Shown here: piece after piece, positions 12,089-22,971 of the stretch
Layout: each line of letters opens with the position of its first letter
Numbering within the stretch: the first letter of the stretch is position 1
Program-made: the position numbers and the translations under genes
Origin: Galerina marginata
Lineage: Eukaryota; Basidiomycota; Agaricomycetes; Agaricales; Galerinaceae
Assembly: GCA_023014335.1 (NCBI GenBank)
Contig: JAECYW010000019.1
Coordinates: forward strand, 1,522,921-1,586,920
Direction: 5' to 3'
Length of the DNA stretch: 64,000 bases
The notes under the pieces: model-generated
Seen by the model: only the letters and a program-made list of their open reading frames with translations
Database searches by the model: none
Told to the model about the DNA's origin: nothing

Positions 12089-12468
12089 CTATAGCCCCGC
12101 ATTCGTGCTCAAGAGGGATGGCAGAAATGGGGACTCCTTGATCAGGGCCATTCTTGGGGATTCGGTCGATGAAGTTACTGCGGCGACGATTTTTGTCACA
12201 TCTCTAGAGTGTACCGATAAAAATCAATGCTCGTATTCAGTACGGTGGTAGCAAAAAAAAAAGCAATTCACTCTTTGTGGGACCTAATTACGCACTCGGT
12301 ACCATCGTTTTTGACCCAGAGGATGTCGAGGTAAGAGGTAGCGGTGAGACCAAAGCTTTCTGTTAGGGAGTCTGAAATTGCCTTTCTTATTGCAAGATCA
12401 CCCGTAATGGCAGGTGTTATTGAAAAGCGCAGGTAATGGACATCCAGGTTCAAAGGGGCCGATTGCAT
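12089..12468 (-). CDS. POP5: Rpp14/Pop5-family RNase P/MRP protein subunit
   Basis: The protein would be a small subunit of nuclear RNase P and RNase MRP, which mature tRNA 5' ends and process pre-rRNA. Two exons, 12468-12284 and 12203-12089, join in phase (ATTAG to AGATGTG) and give 99 residues. The family fold is recognisable from VHYLRFSITP, AIRKAISDSLTESFGL, YLDILWVKNDGTECVIR and the C-terminal AAVTSS..SPRMALIKESPFLPSLL segment. These match the arrangement in fungal Pop5/Rpp14 proteins, although at 99 residues this one is short for Pop5. The start is the first ATG after a plain leader. It is convergent with La, another RNA polymerase III-linked factor, though no co-regulation is implied. 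I cannot separate Pop5 from Rpp14 by eye. Confidence 0.68.
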
Positions 12469-12856
12469 TGTCGAAGACTTGTGGTGGTTACTTGAAAGAA
12501 TTCATGTCCGAAAGAGGATGTCGTCGTCGACTCTGATGTAATCACTGTGATTACTTACATCAAAGATAATGTTCTGTACTCTACTACGAAAAGTCCTAAA
12601 TAAATCCCATCAAATGACAGGATAAATAAAACTATTGAAAAACTTGGTAATTTACAAAGCGTTCCGGAAAAAAATAGCGGTACGATATACAAAGTGAGTC
12701 TGGAAGCTTGAGCGTGAATGATAATATACATAGATAGACTTAGATACAGAGATGATAGCAATCTAACCTTTGCTCAAATATGTTACAGATGATTGGGTTT
12801 TCTTGGTTTGTAGTCCTTGGTGATCGCCGGGATCTTCAGAAAGAAAGTTCTATGAG

Positions 12857-14272
12857 TTATGATTGGACTTGCTGCTGATTCTCGAGAGCGTCGACGGCTC
12901 CAATTTCTGTTGCAAATTTCTGGAAGTCTTGGTCTATATCGTCATCGGAACCCAACATCCTGTGGAGGGCCCTTCCGGTCTGGTCGTAGTCGCAAGCGAG
13001 GGAGTACATCCAGTACGCCAAGTAAGCTCCGACATGGCCCGCGTCAGAGTTATGGAGCGCTGCAAGGCTGCGCCCTGAAGCAGGTTTGATAACTCCAGCG
13101 TCGCGTTGAGATTCGGCGGCGGCTAATTCGCGATTGAAGACGTCGTGAACGATGGAGCGAGTGCACGACGATGATGATGACAGCGATGATGTAGTAGATT
13201 CGGAGGAAATGGATTTCGAGTCGGAGTCCGTAAAGTGCCCTGAAACTTCGAATGTTGGGACTGCAAATGCCTCCCATGGAACAGTGCCAGCACAGTCCCA
13301 GTCCAAGACACCAACGATGTGACCGGTCTCATCCACGAGGATGTTGTCGCTGTGTAAGTCTCCGTGGCGCATTGGAAAGGGGCCGCGCTCATCGCGCTCA
13401 TCGACGAGTGGCATCATAGCCCTGCGCCATAATGAAGCGACAAATCGACGCTTAAGCTGGGCCGCATCTGCATTCTCCCCCTCATCCGCTTCGTCGTCCA
13501 GCCCTGCTGCCATAGCCAGTTGCTCGTAGGCTTCTGCTTGAATGGAGAAATATTCTTTCGCGGAATTGAACGGACCAAGCCCAAAGTCGGCACCTGGGCC
13601 AACCGAAACGGCTCCCTGAGCATCTATCACGAAGGACCCAATGCGGTCGAATGTAATGCGGCTGAGTTGAACATGGATATCGGCGATATCACGCAAATAG
13701 CGCTGAAGAATTGGGCGCTTGCTTTCATCGCCTCCTAACGGATCGGATTCTTGCCCCGTGCCGTCGTACCCAGAGCCTAACTCACTGGTAGCTATCCCAC
13801 AATCTTCGATTGTCATGCCCGTGATTGCAGTCATGAGCACAAACGCGGGAAATTCGGACCCCAGGGGGTTTGACGGTGATGGATGGGCGTGGTAGGATAT
13901 TATTTCGGGAATAGGGATGGTGGTCCGTTGACTAACGAGATGAAGCGCAGCTACTTCATTTAGGATTTTACGTTCCAGTTGCGCTGCAGTGTTGAAGTAG
14001 GCATCCATGGGCCGCATGCCGAATCGAATGATCCAGGACACGTTGTCAGAGAAATACAACTCGAAGACGACAAATGATTGCCCCCATGTGTAATGGTCGG
14101 AGATGAGGCGACAGGGGAGTCGCTGCGGGTGAAGTGAAGACGCGTATAATTCGATTGCTCTATGATGCGGATTGAGCTGGTGAACCATGGAAGTCACCCG
14201 ACTGGCGTATTCTGGTTCCATGATTTCGAGGGAAGCTGTAACATCGGGCCAATTATCACTGATAGGAGGCAT
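12857..14272 (-). CDS. APH-fold phosphotransferase family protein
   Basis: The family holds kinases for small molecules (choline, aminoglycosides, macrolides) and many fungal members without known substrate. This is a single-exon frame of 471 residues. I start at the ATG at 14272 (MPPISDNWPDV) because the 76 upstream in-frame residues back to 14500 are Pro/Thr-rich with no homology. An N-lobe is suggested by SFVVFELYFSDNVSWIIRFG followed by ERKILNEVAALHLV. The Brenner-type catalytic loop MRHGDLHSDNILVDE gives D and N for catalysis and metal binding. The DFG-equivalent is GVLDWDCAGTVPWE. A Ser-rich insertion (about residues 345-375) lies after the catalytic core. Nothing nearby suggests a pathway. 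Antibiotic resistance should not be inferred from the fold. Confidence 0.85.
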   Translation of the reverse strand: MPPISDNWPDVTASLEIMEPEYASRVTSMVHQLNPHHRAIELYASSLHPQRLPCRLISDHYTWGQSFVVFELYFSDNVSWIIRFGMRPMDAYFNTAAQLERKILNEVAALHLVSQRTTIPIPEIISYHAHPSPSNPLGSEFPAFVLMTAITGMTIEDCGIATSELGSGYDGTGQESDPLGGDESKRPILQRYLRDIADIHVQLSRITFDRIGSFVIDAQGAVSVGPGADFGLGPFNSAKEYFSIQAEAYEQLAMAAGLDDEADEGENADAAQLKRRFVASLWRRAMMPLVDERDERGPFPMRHGDLHSDNILVDETGHIVGVLDWDCAGTVPWEAFAVPTFEVSGHFTDSDSKSISSESTTSSLSSSSSCTRSIVHDVFNRELAAAESQRDAGVIKPASGRSLAALHNSDAGHVGAYLAYWMYSLACDYDQTGRALHRMLGSDDDIDQDFQKFATEIGAVDALENQQQVQS

Positions 14273-17200
14273 ATTAAACGAAAGTTGAGAAGGTTCTACT
14301 GTCGAGAGCGATAGCGAGATGGGCAGAATGATTGGAGGGTATGGAGATGGTTGTGGGGAGAAAGAAACCTCAATGCCCCCCTTGTGGGGTTGTGTGCATG
14401 TTTGAGGCGTGCGCTGCAACAGTTGTGTCAGGTCCGACACCGGTCCGCGAATACGCCGAGTGGTGATCAGATTCGACGTCACCAGCAATGTCGCAGGCAA
14501 TCGCGAAAAAGGACACCCATCGGTAATGTCATATATGAACTTGAGGCATTAATATGGGCGATTGGATACTATCCGGTTACAGTTCCAGCAGTTCCAGGAG
14601 GAACCTCAGAACAATCTGAATCGGTCGTCATTGCAATTGCGCCTGGGCAACAACATTTCAGTGTCAGACAGTTTTGGTGAGTTGAAGGAAAGTTCTTCAC
14701 TACTAACGGTAGCCATTTTTGTCATTTTCGTTGTTGTAGAGTACACAGGGTGGAAGTTGGATGAAGGAATCAGACCTCGAAAGCGGATTTGAAGCGGATG
14801 GAATCGATGAGGTTCTCGGGCCGTTAGCGAACCGGCGATTGGCGAAGCGCTTGAGCTCCGACTTAGGTGTTTGTACAAACAACCCTTTTTTGGTAGCTCG
14901 AGCGTCCTCCATGGCAGGAAATGCAAAGAAACCACCGAATTCAGCCGTGATCCACCTAAACCACTGGAAAGGAAGGTCACTTGTCTGTTAACGCCAGAGC
15001 GAAAGTCGGCCCGGGGAGCAAAACGTTAGAAGTTCAAAAATTTGTTACATTAAGATTCAATTGACGTACTTCGCCCTATGCTCTCCCCCCGCTCCAGTTA
15101 CTCAAAGCTCGTCCGGTTCATGTTTCGACTCGCCGCCACGCCGCAACGGAAGCCACCAAATGATGTCATCACGCCAATGAGCATCCTGGACCATCGCCAA
15201 CTTTTTGTTTCTCGCCCATTCCTCATCTTAGATTCTTTTACCGGTTTCGTCGAAAAAATATGAGGTTCCGGAGGGTTTGTTTTTCTTTTCTGGGCTTTGT
15301 CTATTACTTGTCTATTACATTCTTCTATTTTTTTTGTTGTTCCACCGGGTTACTATGTAACATAAGTAGTCAGTTTAATATTATTACCATTACCATTATA
15401 GGGCAGCAAGTCGAGGGCCTCTACATTATAGTCGATTCTACATTTCGACTCTATAACTATGAAAATGACAAATTTGGTCCGAAGTTGTTGAAATGTGAAC
15501 CACATCATTTGCATATCACACAAACAAAAATAACGTCAGAATCAAATTGTGGCGCAACAGAGAAAAATTGCCTATTCGAGATAGAAGCAGCCTTTGGCAT
15601 TTTTGCTCCTAGATAGAATGATCGGACTAAGCACGGCCGTGTCAGAGACCCTTACTTTTCTTTCCGGCTTGGTTACTCAAACAGTCTCTGGCAGGCAATG
15701 CAGATGGATTTATCAATTGCATAGGTCCCCTCAATAGGGCAAAAGGTAAAGAATATTAATTTGCTGATAAGTCCAGAGGTCGGGTTTTGATATCCGCCGG
15801 CGTTAAACATTAATGTACCATGCTTTCGAGATCTGCGCAGGCAGCCCAGATTAATGGGAGACTATAATCATTCGCGCCGGTTCAACGTTGGCCTTAAAGT
15901 GTCGAGTCATATATCTGTGTCTGAGCGATATAAACGTGGAACGTATATTGCAGACGAGCTAAAAGCATAGTTGGCTAATTGCGCTAGTCTTAAGTTCATA
16001 AGACACCATCTAATATGGGTGAATGCCGAAGCGGGAAGACGGCCGGGTAAATGATCTACCGTCCGACTGAGCAGCCATTCAACATGAACGACATCATCTC
16101 TTCGACCTCGATTCCTGAACGGCTCTAGACAAAGACAACCCTTTTGAAGCCAAATTAGGTAGCGAATCAATGCTTTGGGATCTGGGCCTATCTATAACTC
16201 ATCCTCCATCCAACTCGACTGAAAGCCAGACCACGCATTCGCAACTTGCATATTCGGGGCGTGAGCCAAGCCATGCCTCGCTTTTGCATTGGCACCATTA
16301 CCCGGATGGTCTTCCGAGTCGGTTCCGACTTCAAACCCGAGGCATGCGGCAGATCCCTGTCTATGAAAATTAACAACTTCACCCTCGAAATTTGGTCCCC
16401 AAGAAACGAGCATCCTCCAAATTAAAGGAGAGCCATCGAGCGCCACAAAACCCTTCAATCGATGATGGATACTATGACGGCGATCAAAACAAATTTGCTC
16501 TTCAACATTCTGCAATGCGTTGTAACGGACCTTTGTTTGAATGTAGCAATCTCCCCCCGAATTTTCCCAGTTAAATCTATTCTGCGGCTATTTGTTCAGC
16601 GACTTAGGCTTCGAATTTCCTCACACTGAGGTCGCTGCTGGAATTCAAGAGAAAAATCTTTGTTGACAGTGCTCGTCCTTTCGGCCCGGTTTGATATCCT
16701 ATTAGGGTAATTCCTACCCGAATCTCCGTCTGAACCAAGGGCCGAGATGCTGTGGCTGTTGTTCCTTTCTCAGTCCCGGACCAGGTCCACCGTCTCTGTT
16801 GACCCATCCACACGCCTTATCCGCATCTTCCGACGCCTCCTGCCGCCGCTTCCCGCATTTTGACTTCTAATCTGGCGACTACAGTAAGTATTGCTAGTCA
16901 AATTCTTTTGTATATGCTACACCTACCGGAGCTATATTAGAATCAGTAATCACCGGACCATGAGAGGGAGACTCGAAAGTTTGTTTATTCTGGAGGTAGT
17001 AGTCGTACTAATCGACCGACTATCACTTGGCCCGTGACATAGAAATGTGATCGACCTCGGTGTGTATTGTTAAGGACGACATACAAATCGCGTCTGGAGG
17101 CTTCACAGAAATATTATTACAACCGACAACCGATCCGCCCGCCATCTTTCCTTCCAAATGTGGGTATTTCTCAACTGAAATAGATCACAACGCTAACACA

Positions 17201-19712
17201 CAATGCCTAAACTCATGGTCGGATTCATTTTGGAGTTATCGATCACCAGGCCTAGGTAAACTGACTGCTCTGTCCTCCAACCCTGATCTACTGTTGCTTT
17301 TGGAATATCTTGGGAACTTTCCCCCTGGGTTCTGGCCATGTTCCCATGCGATCCGCCTTCGCTCAGCCTTCGCTAAGCCTCAGAATACTAGTCAAGCAGG
17401 CATCGGGAACAGGCAGGGTGGCCATGGAACTATTTATCCCAGGTTTCTGTCAGCTTTACTGCCGAAGTGGTCGATTTCAACCGTTCTCGGCTTTTCCCTT
17501 CGCTTTGAGAATTTGATTTTAAGTTTTAGGTCTCCAAGGATATTGGTTGGAACTTGGTTCACTTACATGCATTGAACTCCATTCTCACACATAGAAATCT
17601 GTCGTGCATGACCATCCCAAGGTCGCAGTTCCCGATTATCTACGCCTTGTGGGTGGGAGCACAACGCCGCAGTATTTATCTCGTCCCCTACCGACCCCCA
17701 CACAACATTCTGAATCTGCGCACTGAAATTTGGACCGAGACCAGGCGTCTGAAGGGATAAACGGACATTATCGCCTTACGGTAGGTCTATCTCTTCGCTC
17801 TTGACAATGACTGGAGCATGGAGGGAACTTCCTTCCGTTACCAACTCCCCCTCTTAAAAGTCCGAACACATTTTCTGCAGCTGGCTGTTTTCCTCGTTCT
17901 TTGCGCAGTTTGAATTTCACTGCCCAGGCGTTTCGAGATTTAGTCGTGGTTTGACAGCACTAATCGTCCCCCAATACTCTGCCTCATGGCAAAGTAGTCC
18001 AACATAGCGTTCGGTACCACTGTTAGGCCTCAAGACAGACTGTACGATTCCTATTCTGATTATTTCCTCGACTGAGTTTGATGATTAAATCCATTCCTGA
18101 GCCCTCGTTTTTACTAGGCAAATATAATGCACATAATCTGCACTTCCCATTATTACCCGTTGGGTACTGCGCTTCGCAGGGTACCGAACCCTCGAATCTT
18201 TAACCGCGGTTAGTCGTCCACCATTTTTTTCATGGTGTCAAATTAAAGAAGTCGCGGATTTTTCATTTAATGAATCTTTCACGGTAAAAGCAGGTGAAGC
18301 TCTAACACTCACCGATTGAAATTGTTTTTCCAATCCTTGACGGCAATGGGAAAAGAGAAGGGGTTAAGGCCTCGATGTTAATGGTAGCTGGGCTTCCGTT
18401 ATTTAAGATTACGATGTAGTACGCCATGGCTGTATTTAATCTAGATAGTGCCCTATCTCCACGATGATCTGATATAGTCCTTTTTTTAATCCATCGATTA
18501 TCTGTCACGACACTTGGCCGGCTTGCTGGCAAAACATCGCTCAGGCGCTGCGCTAAATATGAAAGTCCTTGCTTTTCAAGAACTTGTTATCCAAAGGGAA
18601 ACAGCAATTTCCAATACAAAGTGATTAGCTTGGGTTGGCCATCGGTCTCACAATCTCTATTCTTGAATGATTTAGAATGTAATTTAACTCTGAGCTCGCT
18701 GGGTCAAAATAACAACGCAGAATCGACCCGTCTAACGTCGTGCAGGATCGATGCCGCCAAAATCGGTACTCGCCAATCGCGACGCCCAGAGGATTCTTGT
18801 TGCCTCGCTAAGTAGGATAGGCAATTGCACAATATTGGCGGCTAACCGCGGATAACCAAAATGGGGAGCTTAATCATGAATACAGAAACGTTAGCGACAT
18901 GTGTGCGAGCATCCTAAGGACAGGGAAAAATTCATGTCGTAAGTGACGGTACGAGCATGCATCCGTTGAATGAAATTTTGGGTTTTAAGGTTGCAGATTA
19001 TCGAAACTCACCGATTCTAAACGAAGTCGACGGGGTTAGAGTTGGGTATCAATGAGACCCTCGAAGCTCTTGCCAGAAAGCAAAGGCCGTGCGGCTTTTG
19101 ATCGTAGATAATTCGCTTTCCAAATTTGAAGGTGAACGTCCTTGGTGGCCATGGAAATATTAAGTAGCGTTTAATGATAACGGGAGCACCACATTCATAG
19201 TTCTCCAACAATCAAAGACTTAGATGAGGAGATTTTGCAAAGCAAGCTCCGTAAAGTCGAGGGATTCCCTGGATTTGCTTCGCATATAATGTCCGATGTA
19301 TTGACTTTCCCGGTTGTCGGCTCGAGGTGTCTCCCTCGGACGCCGAATCGGGTCACTAGGAGTTAGGCGCCAGGGTGTGCCAGATTGAGGGAGGTGCTGC
19401 AGTATATGGGCTGCTCAGATTTGGTGTCCTGAAACACGAGGCCCGACTCCACCGAATAAAGCCTGCAAACCAAGAAAAAGCCGAATCTCCATGAGACCAG
19501 GGTCATTCAAGGATAGTATAGAATTTTACGGTTATGAAGAAGGTTTGGACTCCCACACGCATTTAATAACCCCCCTTTCCTGCCGATCTTCCGGGGATCA
19601 TGCACCTGACAATGAACTAATAAACGATCTCAGGTGCGCAAAGTCTAGGGTAGAGTCGCAAATGCATAAAAGGGCGAGGAAATTGTCCTGGAAGTGCATT
19701 CTCTCAACAACG
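14273..19712. other. 5.4 kb region without a convincing gene
   Basis: Frames are short and no homology is evident on either strand. The best protein-like stretch is on the minus strand, about 16188-16480 (contains KGFVALDGSPLIWRMLVSWGP and ends in WMEDEL). A second lies on the minus strand at 19017-19211 (YLIFPWPPRTFTFKFGKRIIY). Neither has a phase-consistent partner exon. I saw no long direct or inverted repeats, target-site duplications or reverse-transcriptase motifs, though a decayed transposon cannot be excluded by eye. Confidence 0.4.
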
Positions 19713-20081
19713 ATGTCGTCTCCCCAAACCACTTCTGCTCAAGATGTGAGTGCAGTTGTTTTTTTGCTCACCTTCATTGAGGCTAATTTTGTCCGTTAGC
19801 AATACGAAGTGTCGCAATATGATGGACCAAGAACGCCAAAAAGAACGCCGATGGCATGTCAATTTTGTCGAGGTAAGAGCCCCAGTGGTGGCACAAAAGA
19901 TCTTGCTAATTGTCCCTTAGGCCGAAAACTAAAATGCGACGGCATTCGACCGTCCTGTGCAAATTGTCATAGGCGTGGATACCCATGCAGTTATACTCCT
20001 GTCTCTGGGTATGTTAATGAGATAACTGAAGCGAAAAATATTTCTAACTCCTCCCTTGTAAATAGGCCAGGAGCCAAATAA
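19713..20081 (+). CDS. stand-alone Zn(II)2Cys6 binuclear cluster protein, 69 residues
   Basis: Four exons (19713-19745, 19800-19872, 19921-20008 and 20066-20081) join in phase into a 69-residue protein. It is almost only a fungal zinc binuclear cluster: MACQFCRGRKLKCDG..PSCANCHRRGYPCSY supplies all six cysteines. This cluster normally contacts CGG half-sites in DNA in transcription factors of several hundred residues. Here no dimerisation coiled coil, middle homology region or activation domain follows; the protein ends GPGAK. It could be a mini-regulator, a dominant competitor for DNA sites, or the N-terminus of a larger gene whose later exons I did not detect. Confidence 0.72.
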
Positions 20082-20535
20082 TCCGCCGTGCAGCGAGGCA
20101 TCTTAGAGTTATCGGGCATATTACTGTACTTACTTTTTATAATTCCGTTTTATTGATTTCAAACTTTTTCACCCCCTTTTTGAACCTTGTGTCGGGGGTT
20201 TCCGCGACGCTTTCGCCACTCGCGGATACTATGCATGCAGGGTCGTCCAAGACATCATCGCTCTATCCATTCCGCGTGGTTTCAGAAGTCTAAATTGCAT
20301 CATTTCGATTGAACCCTGTGCCAATGCTAATTCCAGCCACGAGGAAGTGTTGTGAGCCAAGTTTTGATCTGAAAGACGAAGAGGACGAAATAAAAATATG
20401 TAAGCGTGCAAACCAGAAGCCGCGAGCTTCTGTTGACGAGCTTGAACCGATATCACTGTACTGAACAACGGCGTAAGGCGTACCTTTATGCGATGTCCCT
20501 AACAAACGAACAACACGTTTCGATGTCAATTTCGT
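20082..20535. other. intergenic, nothing recognised
   Basis: Only short frames occur on both strands. No regulatory repeat or RNA gene is evident. Confidence 0.4.
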
Positions 20536-21132
20536 TTATTGAATATTCCCAGCGTAGGACAGCTCAGGGAGACCTTGACTTCGAGAATTGACATCGATAA
20601 TTGAAAACGGTTTAGCGAACAAAGGGTGAAGAGAATCCCAAAGCTTTTCAGCTACTCCATGAGGAAAGAATTCACTATTTCACAAGGGAACTTACCTGTA
20701 GAAAAAACCAGCCCCTCGAGCAACAGGGCTGTTCTCATGCCGATGTCAAAGCGACTGGCGAGAAAAAGTCTCAAACGTTTACAGTGGAGAACCGTATTGG
20801 ATAGGGGTATGAGATCGTCAAGACTGTAATCCGCTCCTACGAGTGTGTTCCGCCTGAGTGGAAGGCTGGCGAGATTTGTGTTTCTTCCCGGCGAGCCGGG
20901 ACGGAAAGCGAAGAAAAACTCAACAATAACAAGGTGTGATGTTATTCCAAGTGTGTTGGTCTCACAAGGAGGGCTTGATCCCCAGCGAAGGCATTGATAA
21001 GATCTTGGGGAGTTGCAAGGAAGTTGGAGAATTGAACATGCGTTGAACTGCGCGGGAGAGCAAAACAAACTTCTCAGGGTCACATACTGTCGGCCCGATG
21101 CCGAGAGAAAGTCGACAACTGTTTGGTTGCAT
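20536..21132 (-). CDS. hypothetical 120-residue protein, divergent to ALKBH6
   Basis: I do not recognise this gene. Three segments (21132-20966, 20853-20696 and 20573-20536) are joined by introns with GTGAGA and GTAAGT donors and CAG/AAG acceptors. All are phase consistent and give 120 residues. The central exon is the most protein-like (VGADYSLDDLIPLSNTVLHC, FLASRFDIGMRTALLLEGL). The proposed start lies only 33 bp from the ALKBH6 start on the other strand, so transcripts would overlap in the 5' leader. A later in-frame ATG (MFNSPTS) is an alternative start. The model could be a chance reading in the ALKBH6 upstream region. Confidence 0.38.
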
Positions 21133-21165
21133 GGGATCAGTCGTGTTCTCCTCTGTTTCTAATCC

Positions 21166-22389
21166 ATGGATCCGGAGTGTAGTATTGATTCATTATTCAA
21201 GCATCGAATTGCTGGACATGAAGGCGCCTTCTATCTGCCCAATTTCATAACAGTGAGTGCCGTTCGCAATGCATCATGTGGACTTTAATTCAGGTGGCAT
21301 CTCAAATATCCCAGCCTGAAGAGGAAGAATACATAATCCAGAAGGTATCCCTACCTTGGTCAATTCCAAGTCAGGGTTTTCATTGCTGCCATCCAAAACA
21401 GATTCACAATTCGCCACAACCACAATGGAAAAATCTTGCCAATCGACGGTCCGTGTCGCCCCTTTCAGAATCCAAATATTCGAAGTTGCTTATTTTTCGT
21501 TTACAATGAAATCGCAAAATAAAGCCTGCAAATATGGGGTTTGTCCTTGTTCGCTATCATACCCCTTTCTCTCACTTGGATGCTGTAGGTGGGGACATAA
21601 CGGCGAAAGGCACTTTAATATCCCAGCCATTACCATCGTTCATGGACAAATTGTAGGTCAATTTAATATCACCGCATTTCAATAACGATCAACATCCCCT
21701 TCCACCTAGTCCAGACATTGTATCTCGTATCAAAGCTACTGGAGTGTTCAATGACTCGCCTCATAATGGACCGAACCATGTCATCATGAATGAAGTGAGT
21801 CTGAGGTTATCTTCATTTAAACGGTCTTTAATCGAAGCAGTACCTTCCTGGTCAAGGAATCATGGTTTGGCTGAGAGAATCCCACTGGTTTACCCCTTCT
21901 AATTTTTTCCGTAGCCGCACGAAGATGGTCCTCGGTATCACCCTGTAGTCGCCACTTTATCTTTGGGCTCCCATGCTATTTTTCATTACTATCGTTACCA
22001 ACAAGAAATCGAAGATGACACCGTTTCTCGCGGACATGGTAAAACTATTGATATGATACCAGTCGCATCTGTTCTTCTGGAACCACGAAGTCTTATTATT
22101 TCCTCGAGCACGATGTATATTTCGCATCTCCATGGGTAAGTCTTAATGAATGTATCGCCTCGAATACCTCTTACCGAATTTCAGTATTGAGGACGTTGAA
22201 GAAGACCTCATCGCATCTCGTCCCGGTTTACCGGGCGTAAGCATTGCGAATATTACACAAGTGGAGGACTCTCAGCTGAAACAGTCCATTGACCAAGGAA
22301 TCCCACTTCAGCGGCGGGTGCGGTACAGCCTGACCTGTCGGGATGTTAGGCGTGTATCTATGGTCAATTCTTTCTCGCGTCGTTCATAG
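21166..22389 (+). CDS. ALKBH6: AlkB-family Fe(II)/2-oxoglutarate dioxygenase, ALKBH6-like
   Basis: AlkB proteins oxidatively demethylate nucleic acids or related substrates; the substrate of the ALKBH6 branch is not settled. Nine exons give 258 residues: 21166-21252, 21315-21344, 21402-21448, 21525-21538, 21589-21652, 21710-21794, 21841-21864, 21915-22135 and 22185-22389. Order of motifs: FYLPNFITPEEEEYII, WKNLANRRLQIWGG, NEYLPGQGIMPHEDGP, VATLSLGSHAIFHYY, MYISHLHGI, and RYSLTCR. The H and D of PHED plus the H of SHLHG form the iron triad. R-x5-R in RYSLTCR is the 2-oxoglutarate-binding signature. The acceptor before YLPGQG is placed at CAG (21840) to match the usual N-x-YLPG spacing. A 14-nt exon (21525-21538) supplies LQIW. 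The length fits the family. Confidence 0.88.
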
Positions 22390-22971
22390 CTTAAATAAAT
22401 TCTGATTGCGCTATCCTTACGCCTTGTATTTGATCCCTCTTGTCTTTTGCGAAAATGAAATATTTCCATGAAACGTTCCGTGAACTTCGCTGAAATAAGA
22501 GCGGTTGATCCCTTCAAGTTGACCTCCCTACAGGCATGGAGGGAACTCTCAAATGAATTCATTCCGATATCTTGTATTAATCAATTACCAGATTTGGTTT
22601 TTAATTGTGGGTGATGAATACACGGCTTAAGTTCCAGATCTCAACAAAATTGACGAACTCTGGTACCAGGTAAGACTCACACGAGGAGACAGAATTCATT
22701 GTGCACTACAAACCTGACTGATCATCGATGGGTTGGACCTCCCCTTGAACTATGGACGGCATGAAGAAACCTCACAATAAACGCTCATAACAGAGGCGTT
22801 CACATGAACATAAAAAACATTCTTATGGAGGAAGAAGCAAAAAAATTCGAAAGCAACATCTACAAACGGAATATATGAGCAAATTAACAAATTTAACAAG
22901 AATGTAGAGACGAGTTGATTGGACCAGAACGGCCTTTGGCGTTGAGAAAATGAATGAATCCATCATCCGAA
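22390..22971. other. 3' flanks of convergent ALKBH6 and CHO2
   Basis: This is intergenic sequence between convergent genes. I see no further gene, repeat or RNA signal. Confidence 0.5.

Noticed and set aside
14273..14500. 76-residue N-terminal extension of the APH-fold protein
   Set aside because: The extension is Pro/Thr-rich without homology; the internal ATG at 14272 gives a normal family start.
17060..17575. 171-residue plus-strand frame in the gene-free block
   Set aside because: No motif, repeats of similar dinucleotides only, and no splice partners.
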